Positions 8,672-16,696 of a stretch of DNA of 41,587 nt are shown piece by piece (position 1 is the stretch's first letter; each line of letters begins with the position of its first letter). Under the pieces are notes generated by a model that ran no database searches, was not told the DNA's origin, and worked only from the letters and a program-made list of their open reading frames with translations. A program made the translations under genes and the position numbers. Source of the stretch: Candidatus Iainarchaeum sp. (lineage in GTDB: Archaea; B1Sed10-29). The stretch covers positions 1-41,587 of the forward strand of contig PWMI01000052.1 in assembly GCA_003558235.1 (NCBI GenBank). Direction: 5' to 3'.

Positions 8672-8679
8672 TATATATT
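8672..8679 (+). promoter_or_regulatory. TATA box for ferredoxin-GGR operon
   Basis: TATATATT lies 52 bases before the ferredoxin TTG start and is the strongest box in this gap. Standard archaeal spacing would start the transcript near 8702, leaving a leader of about 29 bases that includes the ribosome-binding site AAGGAGGT (8716-8723). Confidence 0.65.
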
Positions 8680-8730
8680 AATTACTGAAAAAATGAACAA
8701 CAGACAAAGCTAAAAAAGGAGGTTTTTCAC

Positions 8731-8946
8731 TTGCCAGTACAATCAAATCCAAACAAATGCATATCGTGCGGAGGATGCGTATCAGTATGCCCCGCAAACG
8801 CGTTAGAACTAAGAGGGAGCGACATAGTCGTGGACACAGAAAGATGCATAGACTGCGAAACATGCATGAAGTTCTGCCCAGTAAACGCACTAAGAAAAAA
8901 ACAACAAGAAAAAGGACTAATATACCCAATGGAGAACGAGGAGTGA
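8731..8946 (+). CDS. Ferredoxin with two [4Fe-4S] clusters
   Basis: This is a 71-residue bacterial-type ferredoxin. Two cluster motifs are visible, CISCGGCVSVCP and CIDCETCMKFCP, each C-x2-C-x2-C-x3-C-P, so two [4Fe-4S] clusters are expected. The start is TTG 8731, chosen because AAGGAGGT lies at the correct distance and no better ATG exists upstream; the strong site may compensate for the weak start codon. The stop overlaps a possible GTG start of geranylgeranyl reductase, so the two genes are tightly coupled. From context I infer that it donates electrons to that reductase, as reported for a methanosarcinal geranylgeranyl reductase with its neighbouring ferredoxin. Confidence 0.93.
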   Translation: MPVQSNPNKCISCGGCVSVCPANALELRGSDIVVDTERCIDCETCMKFCPVNALRKKQQEKGLIYPMENEE

Positions 8947-8951
8947 TCAAA

Positions 8952-10172
8952 ATGACTAACAACCCATTAGAATTCAAAGAAAATTACGACGTAATAATAG
9001 TAGGAGCAGGACCAGGTGGCTCAATAGCAGCGAGAGACTGCGCAGAAAGAGGCCTAGAAACACTAGTCATAGAGAAAAGACAAGAACTAGGGACCCCTGT
9101 AAGATGCGGAGAAGGATTAGGAGAAGCCTGGATGGACATAGCGGGACTTGAATACGACCCAACTTGGTGCGTAAAAGAGATAAAAGGAGCAATAGTGTTC
9201 CCCCCAAATGAAAAAAGCCTCAAAATGCCCACGGAAAACAAAGGATACATAGTGGAAAGGAAGATCTTCGAAAAAAGACTAGCGGAACAAGCTGGAAGAA
9301 AAGGAGCAAAGTACCTACTGAAAACACGCGTCAAGCATGCGATAAAAGAAGATGGAAAAGTAAAAGGAGTAGTAGCCGTAGACGACGAAGGACAAGAAAA
9401 AGAGTACAGAGCAAAGATAGTGATAGCAGCAGACGGGGTAGAATCACCAACAGCCAAATCAATAGGAATAAACACAGTAAACAAACTCATAGACATAGAA
9501 TCAGGATACGAATACGAAATGACCAACATAAACGTCGACCCAGAAGATACAGAGTACATAAACATCTGGATCGGAAACGAGATAGCACCGGGAGGATACA
9601 TCTGGGCATTCTACAAATCAAACGACACCGCGAACGTTGGAATAGGTGTCAACTCAGTGATGAAAGAAAAAACAGCCAAAGAGTACCTTGATGAATGGAT
9701 AACCAACAACCCCCAATACTTCGAAAACGCAGTTATAACTGAGAAAAAAGGAGGAGCAGTACCAATAGGCAAACCAATAGAACAACCCTATGAAAACGGA
9801 TTCATGATAATAGGGGACGCAGCACACATGGTAAACCCAATACACGGAGGAGGGATGGGAATAGCCATGGAATCAGCAAGAATAGCAGCAAAAGTAGCAG
9901 CAGAAGCAATAAAACAAGAAGACTACAGCAAAGAATTCCTCAGCAAGTTCGCTGAAGAATGGTGGGAAACAAGAGGAAAACAACTCCTAGAAGTACAGAA
10001 AGTAAGAAAGTTCGTAGAAACCCTAAGCGACAAAGAGTTCAACAAACTCAGAGAAATCCTCGACGCCGAAGGGGTACTGGAACTAACCGAAGCAAGTGAC
10101 TTCAGCAAGTTCCTAAAAATATTTAAGAAAAGCCCCAAAATAGCCATGAAGGCAGTCAAAGCATTCAAATAA
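8952..10172 (+). CDS. Geranylgeranyl reductase (digeranylgeranylglycerophospholipid reductase)
   Basis: This FAD-dependent enzyme saturates the isoprenoid chains of archaeal membrane lipids. The 406-residue protein has the N-terminal Rossmann motif VGAGPGG (about 17-23), PVRCGEGL (the cysteine-containing segment typical of the family), and the second FAD motif GDAAHMVNPIHGGGMG near residue 285. ATG 8952 is preceded by GAGGAG nine bases upstream; GTG 8943 is a minor alternative adding three residues. The frame is open further upstream, but that stretch overlaps the ferredoxin in another frame and is not coding. Position directly after a ferredoxin supports an electron-transfer pair. Assignment to the final lipid reductase step follows family knowledge; substrate range is not visible. 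Confidence 0.92.
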   Translation: MTNNPLEFKENYDVIIVGAGPGGSIAARDCAERGLETLVIEKRQELGTPVRCGEGLGEAWMDIAGLEYDPTWCVKEIKGAIVFPPNEKSLKMPTENKGYIVERKIFEKRLAEQAGRKGAKYLLKTRVKHAIKEDGKVKGVVAVDDEGQEKEYRAKIVIAADGVESPTAKSIGINTVNKLIDIESGYEYEMTNINVDPEDTEYINIWIGNEIAPGGYIWAFYKSNDTANVGIGVNSVMKEKTAKEYLDEWITNNPQYFENAVITEKKGGAVPIGKPIEQPYENGFMIIGDAAHMVNPIHGGGMGIAMESARIAAKVAAEAIKQEDYSKEFLSKFAEEWWETRGKQLLEVQKVRKFVETLSDKEFNKLREILDAEGVLELTEASDFSKFLKIFKKSPKIAMKAVKAFK

Positions 10173-10187
10173 ACAAAAAAGCAACGG

Positions 10188-11126
10188 ATGATACGAAGAA
10201 TGACTCTCTGGCAAAGAACCAGTGAAAAACTGGAAGAGATCCCCACGGGGATAGTCACAATGTTGTTCGTTGCAACCATGGCTATAATATACATTTCAAT
10301 GTCCCACGCATACTTATTCATACCCAACGAAGGACTAGTAACATATGGATTCAGCCCCAGCAGACCTCTTGGAATACTAACCTACTCATTCCTACACCTC
10401 AGCCCACAACACATCATAGCAAACATCGCGCTCCTAATAGCGGTCGGAGTGATAGCAGAAAAGAAACTAAACCCCAAAGACTACCTTGGGATATTCTTCG
10501 CATCAGCAATAACAGCAGGGATAGTTTTCCACATACTAACACCCAAACCAGTCGTATTAGTAGGAGCATCCTCATCAATATCAGGAATACTCGCAGCATC
10601 TATCTTCGTCGACATAAAAAAAGCAGTAATAGCAATAATCCTATTCGGACTATTCCTACACATGGCATCTCCCCTAGTAACAACCTACACTGAAAACAAA
10701 CTCTTAGAAGTTCAAGGAAGAACACAAGAAGTAGTTCAAGAGTACAACGAAACGATAAAAGAAAGACAAGAAACACAGGAACAAGTACAAACAATAGCAG
10801 AAAGAATGCAGGTACTGACCATACTATGTGAACAACAGAACCAAACAGCCTGCGACGAACTAAAAACACTCAACGAAACATACGTAAACAAAACCATCGA
10901 AAAACAAGCAATAGAACAAAAAGAAGGAGAGCTACAAAAAGAAGCAAACCACACACTCATAAGAAAAATAATGCTTGAACAAGGGATAGAAAGAGAAAGA
11001 GAAGCCAAAACAAGTACAGTGGTACATATGGTAGGAGCAATAACCGGAATACTCTACCTAGCACTATTCAGGAGAGACATAATATGGAAAATGCCATCTC
11101 AAATCTTGCCGTCAAAAGACTCATAG
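10188..11126 (+). CDS. Rhomboid-family intramembrane protease with coiled-coil insertion
   Basis: This polytopic membrane protease would cut substrates within or near transmembrane helices. Rhomboid features are HLSPQH with N79 (70-79), the catalytic serine segment VGASSS (S128 most likely, in G-A-S), and the histidine partner HMVGAITG (H280). Helices are visible at about 20-45, 62-90, 98-116, 124-142, 145-165 and 278-295. Unusually, about 110 hydrophilic residues (165-275), rich in Gln/Glu and predicted coiled coil, separate the helix after the serine from the one carrying the catalytic histidine. Known rhomboids have only short loops there. The last 43 bases overlap the start of the RqcH-like gene. 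ATG 10188 is used; ATG 10200 is possible. Confidence 0.85.
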   Translation: MIRRMTLWQRTSEKLEEIPTGIVTMLFVATMAIIYISMSHAYLFIPNEGLVTYGFSPSRPLGILTYSFLHLSPQHIIANIALLIAVGVIAEKKLNPKDYLGIFFASAITAGIVFHILTPKPVVLVGASSSISGILAASIFVDIKKAVIAIILFGLFLHMASPLVTTYTENKLLEVQGRTQEVVQEYNETIKERQETQEQVQTIAERMQVLTILCEQQNQTACDELKTLNETYVNKTIEKQAIEQKEGELQKEANHTLIRKIMLEQGIEREREAKTSTVVHMVGAITGILYLALFRRDIIWKMPSQILPSKDS

Positions 11127-12109
11127 AAGAGATAAAAGAAGAAATCGAAGGAAGGTACCTAGACAAAGTCCAACAGATAGGGAAAAACACATTTAGGTTC
11201 AAACTAACCCCCGGAACAAAGGATCTGCTTATAGAGCCCGGAAAAAGAATCAATGTAACTAGATACAGGATAAAAGCCCTCCAAAAACCAAGTCAAGCAG
11301 CACTAATAATGAGAAAACAACTCTCAAACCAAAAAATAGATCAAGTGAAACAAAAAGGGTTTGACAGAGTAGTTCAAATAGACTTCACCACCGGAAAAAG
11401 CATAATAGCGGAACTATTCGGAAAAGGAAACATAGTAATAACAGACGAAGAAGGAAAAGTAACCTACAACCACACGAGAGTAAAAACAAAGAACAGGGAA
11501 CTAGAAAAAGGAAAAAATTACCAACCCCCAACCTCAAAAATACTGAACCCCTTCACCATAAACCTAGAAACCTTCAAAGAAAACATTAAAAGACAAAAAA
11601 ACGGGGTATCAACACTAGCAAAGACAATGGGGCTAGGAGGACCACTCTCAGAACACATATTCAATGAAACAAACATAGAAAACAAGGAAGAACTAACCGA
11701 AGAAGAAAAAGAAGAAATCTACGAAGTAATGAAAGAAGTAATCAATAGAAAACCAGATCCAGTCAAACAACAAGAAGAAATAAGACTATTCCCCCTCGAA
11801 GGAGAAATTCAGGAAAAATACCAATCAATAAACCAAGCAATCGACGAAAACTACAAGCAAAAAGGAAATAAAGACGAACAAACACAGAAAAAGATAGCTA
11901 AACTCGAAAATAGACTAAAACAACAACAAAAATCAATAAAAAAATTCAGAGAAAAAGTAAAGGAAAACAAGAAAAAAGGTGACCTGATCTACGAAAACTA
12001 TGGAAAAGTCTCCAAAGTAATTGAATCATTCAGAAAAGGCCAATACGACAAACTAAAGGAACTTGGAGCCGAGAAAAAGAAAGGAAAAATACTGCTGGAA
12101 CTAGAATAA
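11084..12109 (+). CDS. RqcH/NFACT-family protein lacking NFACT-R
   Basis: Homologue of RqcH/Rqc2/Tae2, which binds the large ribosomal subunit with stalled nascent chains and recruits tRNA for C-terminal tailing. The N-terminal NFACT-N domain (about 1-150) is well kept, including the GFDRVVQIDF segment with the DR pair needed for tRNA binding in Bacillus RqcH. A helix-hairpin-helix-like region (about 165-230) and one arm of the coiled coil (about 265-340, with the YENYGKVSKVI signature) follow. The protein then stops at residue 341, whereas full family members run to about 570-650 and carry NFACT-R. No continuation exists in another frame, because the PRC-barrel gene begins three bases later on the opposite strand. 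It overlaps the rhomboid gene by 43 bases. Confidence 0.85.
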   Translation: MENAISNLAVKRLIEEIKEEIEGRYLDKVQQIGKNTFRFKLTPGTKDLLIEPGKRINVTRYRIKALQKPSQAALIMRKQLSNQKIDQVKQKGFDRVVQIDFTTGKSIIAELFGKGNIVITDEEGKVTYNHTRVKTKNRELEKGKNYQPPTSKILNPFTINLETFKENIKRQKNGVSTLAKTMGLGGPLSEHIFNETNIENKEELTEEEKEEIYEVMKEVINRKPDPVKQQEEIRLFPLEGEIQEKYQSINQAIDENYKQKGNKDEQTQKKIAKLENRLKQQQKSIKKFREKVKENKKKGDLIYENYGKVSKVIESFRKGQYDKLKELGAEKKKGKILLELE

Positions 12110-12111
12110 AA

Positions 12112-12372
12112 CTAAACCAGCATTGTCTCATCAACTACGATGACATCTGAAACAGAGAAAACTGCTTTGAAAGGAACCCTTGCCATACTATCAGTACCAA
12201 TTAAATCAGTAGCTATTCTGGAACTCGTTCTAGGCTCTATAACCAGGAACTCAAGGTTTCCACTTTGTTCATCCACAGTAACATCACTAAGACGACCTAC
12301 TTCCTCGCCTTTATTCGTTATTACTCTCTTTCCACCTAACTGCTTAGCTATTACGAACTTCTTTGAAGCCAT
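12112..12372 (-). CDS. PRC-barrel domain protein (possible CdpB-like division factor)
   Basis: An 86-residue single PRC-barrel protein: KQLGGKRVITNKGEEVGRL is the usual opening beta-hairpin and the fold ends in a V-P-F-x-x-V and VIVVDE strand pattern. In haloarchaea, small PRC-barrel proteins (CdpB1/CdpB2) join SepF and FtsZ at the division site. As SepF is also encoded in this window, a division role is reasonable but not shown, since PRC barrels also occur in RNA processing and photosynthetic proteins. The start at ATG 12372 has a strong AAAGGAGGT site upstream, and a minus-strand TTTTTAAATG box lies at 12419-12428. It is convergent with the RqcH-like gene. Confidence 0.87.
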   Translation of the reverse strand: MASKKFVIAKQLGGKRVITNKGEEVGRLSDVTVDEQSGNLEFLVIEPRTSSRIATDLIGTDSMARVPFKAVFSVSDVIVVDETMLV

Positions 12373-12493
12373 TTCTTAAACCTCCTTTAACGTTATTCAG
12401 ATATAGTAACAAAGCATTCATTTAAAAACCTTTCCCTGTCCAAAGAAAAAGCCCCAATTAACAAGAGTTAACCCAAAACCGTTTGAAAACAAC

Positions 12494-12500
12494 TTAAAAA
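12494..12500 (+). promoter_or_regulatory. TATA-like box for the giant coiled-coil gene
   Basis: TTAAAAA lies 22-28 bases before ATG 12522, so normal spacing puts the transcript start at the start codon. No ribosome-binding site is seen, consistent with a leaderless message. Confidence 0.5.
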
Positions 12501-12521
12501 GAGCACCAAGAAACATTAAAC

Positions 12522-15500
12522 ATGCCTTTAACCATAAGCGCCACCCTATCAACAATGGGGATACTAGGAATAATCCAAACACTCATCATCCCATTCCCAC
12601 CACTAGCATCAGGAATGGGGCTAATAACATCCATCCAAATAATAAACCAAGCCTCAGAAAGAATCTCAAAACTAGAAACCCCCATCGCAACAGAACAATA
12701 CATTAAAAGACACTACATTAACGATGAAACCAGCAGATACGTTAGACAAGCATGGGAAAACGCAGATAAAGCCAAAGAAAAGATAAACAAAGCAGAAAAA
12801 ACCATCAGGAGCACTACAGCAATGGGAAGCGAGTTTAAAACAATCGCTAAAGCAATGAAACCATATAGAGAAGCCTCAAAACACTATAAAATAGCCTTAG
12901 AAAACTCCAAAAAAGTATACGAAGAGATAGTGAAGGACATAGTCAGAAAAAACAACAAGTTAAAGTGGATGGGGGCAGATAGAGATTATACAGGTCCAGC
13001 AAGCCAGATGCATGAGAAGACACAAGAAATAATCTTAAAAATAAATCAAGAAGGAGAATGTACAGGTAAAAAAGACATAGCAACAACATTAAGCTGCCTA
13101 ACCTACAAAGTAAGGCAACAAAGAGAACTAAACCCAGAAATATTCAACGAAATACTCGCACCAGAAGAATCGATGCTATCACGCTACCACAATCTCAAGA
13201 AAGAAATAGACAAAAGCATCAGAAACATGCAAAGAGAACTAGAATCAAACCAAAAATACTACCAAGAAAAAGAAGACAAAGTAAACAAGTACCTAACACA
13301 CTTCGAAAGAGAAGGCGTCCTAAACATAAACCAGAACCCGGGAACAGGAAAAAGCCAGATAATAACAACCGGAATTGCTGGATCTCCGAGAGCAAAACTG
13401 ATAAACATACAAAATAGAGTATCAAGAGCACAGATACTAAAACAAAAAGCAGAATCAATAAACGAACTTAAAGAAGAAGGACACGTAGCAAAAGCAATCA
13501 AAACATACAAAGAAGCTAACTCAGAACTTAAAATTAGCGAGAAAGGAGTAGAAGACCTCGAAAAAAGACTAAAAGAAATAGAAAACTATTACATATTGGA
13601 AATAGAGAATAAAAGAACCCAACTAAGAAAAACACTAACTACCCCTTACATGGCAGCTGTACAAAGGAAGATAGAGACAGCTAAAGAAGAAAAAACCTAC
13701 AAACAAAGGATAAGAAGATTATCCGAAACTCTAGAGTACCTAAAATCCCTCGAAAAACTAGATCAAGACGGCATAGTAACAATACAAACAGAAATGAAAA
13801 ATCTAGAAGAAGACCTAAAAGAATACATCTCCATGGGATACAACCTGGAAGACAAACTAGCAAAACTAGAGCACCTAAAACGAATAAAGGACCCTGAGAT
13901 GATACCTGGGGTCTACGAAACCCTCCAAAACATAAAAAAAACAACTGAAATAAGGCTAACACCACTGAAACAAAAAATAGAAAGTAAAAGAGAACTAGCG
14001 GACAAGTACATAAGATCAGCAGAGACACTCAACACCAACACCCACACCAAAAACAGAATAGATCAAATACAACTCAGAAACCTCCGACAAGATTACAACG
14101 AAGCAGCATACAGAGACACACTAAAAAACCCACAGGAAAAAATACAGACCTATGAAACAATAATAAACACAGTCAGACCAGCCATAGACCAGTTAAAATC
14201 ACAACTAATATCCTCAAACACAGAAATAAACGTAGAAACAATAAACTCAGCAAAATGCAATGAAGAAGTAATCCAAAAAATCACCATAGACATAAACAAC
14301 CCACTACCAATAACCCTCTACGACACAAAAATACAGAAAGAACTCCCCATCGTAATTGGGGAAACAAGAACCATAGAAACATGGGAAAAAGGAATAAAAG
14401 TGAACCAGAACATCCTCAATCCAATGCAACAAGAAAGAATCACAGCAAAAGCAAAGATAACACCCTACACCTGCGAAGAGATATCTAAAAAAACCCTATC
14501 AGCCAACGAAGCAGAGACAACGAAGATGAAGGAAGTACTAATCAAAAAACATGCAGCAATGGACAAAGTAAAGATAGAAACAGGACTAGAAAAAAACAAC
14601 ATAGTACACCAACCGATAAATTCAGAGTTCAAGGATGGAAACGTTATACTAGAAACACCTTGGGAAGAAAAAACCATAAAAATAACGTACCGAAAACCCA
14701 CGGAAATAACCATAAAAGAAGAGAAACAAACAACGAACGAAGGAAAGATACACCACAAGATAGAGCTCTTTAACGCGGGACCAAGCATACACAACTTCAC
14801 AGTAACCAGAAAGATAGATCCAATAGGAACAATAGAAAGCAACCACAACTTTGAAAAAATACAAAACCACGTAGAAATAAAAATTCCACTCCTAAAAAAC
14901 CATGAAATAATAGAGATAACATACCTAGCAAAAAACCTACAACAAGAAGCATTGACCCTCATAGTAGATCTCGAAGTAGCAAACGCAACCAAAGAAACCA
15001 CCAGAAACCAAGAAACACAACTAAAAAAACTCATAGGGCACTACGAAGCAGGAAGATACAACGAAGTGCTTAAAGAAGCACCACAACTACTGAATGAAAT
15101 AAAGAAGATGCCCGAAGAAACATACTCTCAAGAAGAGACATCCTACTCGGAGCAAAAAGATGAGAAAGACATAGAAAACCAATACGATGGAGAAATCCTC
15201 CGAATCAACGAAAAAATAACTCAGGTAAGCCACTTCAACGAAGCAAAAGAACTAAAAAACAGATTGAACGAAATAAAGGAACAAAATGACTACAATCAAC
15301 TAGAAAAACTAAGAAAAGAAATAAAAGAGATGGAAGAACAAACGATAGATAAAATAGTCAATGAAGGGTACTCGGAGATCGAAGAAGCAGTAAAGAAGCT
15401 AGAAAAAGCCTTCAACCTTGAAAAAAGCTATGAAATAGATCAATCTACACCATATGGTCCAAAAGACCTGGAAAGCATTCGGGAGAGGTACGAAGAAATC

Positions 15501-15938
15501 CAAGAAAACAGGCCCTCTACAACGTTAACAACATATAACCTACAGAGCCTAATTGACTCAAAAGGACTAGAAGACCTAAAAAGGCTCTTGAGAAATCGTG
15601 AGGATCTTCTTCAAGATACAGAAGCCCTAATAAGAAACATGGAAAGAACCGCCATGACTGAAATGGAGATAGCTGCTGAGAAGTACAGTAACGCAGAGAA
15701 CGAACTAAATGCCAGGTGGTTAAAAAGAACAAAAGAACACTACCAGGAGGGAGAGTACCTGAACGCAATCGCAGCTGCAAAAAAAATCGAAGATGGTTCA
15801 ACCAGCAAATGGAAAGCATTTCCAATAAGATACCTAGTAGCGGGTGCAATGCTATCTGGAAGCATCTTATACTTCCTCAAGAAACCGAGAAAAAAACCCA
15901 GGAAACCAATAACCATGAAACTAAAAAGAGGGAGCTAG
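12522..15938 (+). CDS. Giant coiled-coil membrane protein, unknown function
   Basis: 1138 residues, family not recognised. An N-terminal hydrophobic stretch (about 8-40) is followed by very long charged coiled coils (about 45-560), then a region of alternating beta strands (about 570-810, including a F-N-A-G-P type sandwich segment like archaeal surface modules), a second coiled coil (about 815-1085), and a C-terminal membrane helix (about 1098-1117) with a strongly basic tail of Lys/Arg/Pro repeats. The positive-inside rule places the tail in the cytoplasm and the bulk outside, or between two membrane anchors. Few cysteines are present. It stands alone, with its own TATA-like box, divergent from the PRC-barrel gene. 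A surface stalk, S-layer anchor or cell-contact structure is possible; an SMC-like ATPase is not, because no Walker motifs are seen. Confidence 0.85.
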   Translation: MPLTISATLSTMGILGIIQTLIIPFPPLASGMGLITSIQIINQASERISKLETPIATEQYIKRHYINDETSRYVRQAWENADKAKEKINKAEKTIRSTTAMGSEFKTIAKAMKPYREASKHYKIALENSKKVYEEIVKDIVRKNNKLKWMGADRDYTGPASQMHEKTQEIILKINQEGECTGKKDIATTLSCLTYKVRQQRELNPEIFNEILAPEESMLSRYHNLKKEIDKSIRNMQRELESNQKYYQEKEDKVNKYLTHFEREGVLNINQNPGTGKSQIITTGIAGSPRAKLINIQNRVSRAQILKQKAESINELKEEGHVAKAIKTYKEANSELKISEKGVEDLEKRLKEIENYYILEIENKRTQLRKTLTTPYMAAVQRKIETAKEEKTYKQRIRRLSETLEYLKSLEKLDQDGIVTIQTEMKNLEEDLKEYISMGYNLEDKLAKLEHLKRIKDPEMIPGVYETLQNIKKTTEIRLTPLKQKIESKRELADKYIRSAETLNTNTHTKNRIDQIQLRNLRQDYNEAAYRDTLKNPQEKIQTYETIINTVRPAIDQLKSQLISSNTEINVETINSAKCNEEVIQKITIDINNPLPITLYDTKIQKELPIVIGETRTIETWEKGIKVNQNILNPMQQERITAKAKITPYTCEEISKKTLSANEAETTKMKEVLIKKHAAMDKVKIETGLEKNNIVHQPINSEFKDGNVILETPWEEKTIKITYRKPTEITIKEEKQTTNEGKIHHKIELFNAGPSIHNFTVTRKIDPIGTIESNHNFEKIQNHVEIKIPLLKNHEIIEITYLAKNLQQEALTLIVDLEVANATKETTRNQETQLKKLIGHYEAGRYNEVLKEAPQLLNEIKKMPEETYSQEETSYSEQKDEKDIENQYDGEILRINEKITQVSHFNEAKELKNRLNEIKEQNDYNQLEKLRKEIKEMEEQTIDKIVNEGYSEIEEAVKKLEKAFNLEKSYEIDQSTPYGPKDLESIRERYEEIQENRPSTTLTTYNLQSLIDSKGLEDLKRLLRNREDLLQDTEALIRNMERTAMTEMEIAAEKYSNAENELNARWLKRTKEHYQEGEYLNAIAAAKKIEDGSTSKWKAFPIRYLVAGAMLSGSILYFLKKPRKKPRKPITMKLKRGS

Positions 15939-15948
15939 AAAAAAGAAA

Positions 15949-16467
15949 TCAAAGAAGATAATCCGAGAAATCTATACTGGAATCACCTTCACTAAACCCA
16001 TTTAATATCGAAACAACCTCTTCAACACTCTCCTCAGATGACCTATGAGAAGTATCCAACTCAAAAACTCTGCCATAGTTCATACGAGCCATCTGGGAAC
16101 AGTAATCCAAAGCTTCGCACTCCAAGTTCTCACCAATCTTCTCAGGAGTATAACTTCTTCCCAAAAGCCTTTTTTTCAAAATAGTCGGCTCACACCTAAG
16201 CACGATCACCACAGAATCAGGCAAACTAAATTCACAGAGCAAGTGGCTTTCTAAGATACCCTCTTCCTTTAAAAGAACAGTCCTAAGCTCATCTAAATCA
16301 ACCAAAATTTCTCCTCCGCTCGAGGACCTCTCTCTGATCCCTTTGCTTTCCAGGAAATCTACACTAACATTTAAAACCTTTAACCCTAGTCTTTCACCAA
16401 TTTTCTTGCTTAATGTAGTCTTTCCAGTACCAGGAACACCTGTAATCACTATCCTCCTATATTTCAT
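15949..16467 (-). CDS. Fap7/AK6-type adenylate kinase-like NTPase
   Basis: A 172-residue P-loop kinase: GVPGTGKT at residues 9-16, VDLDELRT (about 76-83), the VLRCEP segment with following R/L-rich lid (LLGRSYTPEKIGENLECEAL). This pattern is the Fap7/hCINAP/AK6 family, which in eukaryotes and archaea acts with ribosomal protein uS11 in small-subunit maturation and has adenylate kinase and ATPase activity. Length is typical. The family's E-G-H element is replaced by ESH (residues about 93-95), a small deviation. GGGGTGGG precedes the ATG. It is divergent from a 45-residue zinc protein and convergent with the giant coiled-coil gene, ten bases away. Confidence 0.88.
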   Translation of the reverse strand: MKYRRIVITGVPGTGKTTLSKKIGERLGLKVLNVSVDFLESKGIRERSSSGGEILVDLDELRTVLLKEEGILESHLLCEFSLPDSVVIVLRCEPTILKKRLLGRSYTPEKIGENLECEALDYCSQMARMNYGRVFELDTSHRSSEESVEEVVSILNGFSEGDSSIDFSDYLL

Positions 16468-16501
16468 GGGCCCACCCCAACATCAATGATACGTCCATAT
16501 G

Positions 16502-16510
16502 TTATTTAAA
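16502..16510 (+). promoter_or_regulatory. TATA box for the 45-residue zinc protein
   Basis: TTATTTAAA lies 31-39 bases before ATG 16541. Normal spacing gives a transcript start near 16532, a leader of about nine bases. Read on the other strand, TTTAAATAA may also serve the divergent Fap7-like gene. Confidence 0.5.
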
Positions 16511-16540
16511 CAACCCATGCTTTAAAGAAATGGTGAAAAA

Positions 16541-16678
16541 ATGGCAGAATTCAAAAGATCATGTCAACATTGTTTCTCAAAAGAAGGGATGACGGTTTTA
16601 CTGGAAAAGAAGGACGACGAATGGGTTTGCCCAAGAGATCCTTCTCACACAAACAAAAATACAATCATCGTCTGCTGA
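16541..16678 (+). CDS. Zinc-binding microprotein, 45 residues
   Basis: A 45-residue frame with C8-x2-C11 near the N-terminus and C30 and C45 near the C-terminus, plus H35, gives four cysteines spaced like a small treble-clef or ribbon site. The central stretch is an amphipathic beta segment, TVLLEKKDDEWVC. The ATG is about 30 bases after a good TATA box, and the next gene follows after 18 bases, so the two may be co-transcribed. No named family is recognised. I regard it as real because of the cysteine pairs, promoter placement and neighbour spacing; an alternative ATG at 16530 is in another frame and runs only a short way. Confidence 0.65.
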   Translation: MAEFKRSCQHCFSKEGMTVLLEKKDDEWVCPRDPSHTNKNTIIVC

Positions 16679-16696
16679 GGTACAGTTGAATTCAAA

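Noticed and set aside
8757-8951. N-terminal extension of geranylgeranyl reductase
   Set aside because: It overlaps the ferredoxin in another frame and is only Arg/Lys-rich; ATG 8952 has its own ribosome site and the family starts there.
10188-12372. Full ribosome-rescue operon with PRC-barrel protein
   Set aside because: The PRC-barrel gene is on the opposite strand with its own promoter and ribosome site, so it is not part of the rhomboid and RqcH pair.
14465-15034. Minus-strand frame in the giant coiled-coil gene
   Set aside because: Low-complexity shadow (Ser, Phe, Val) of the plus-strand gene without start signals.
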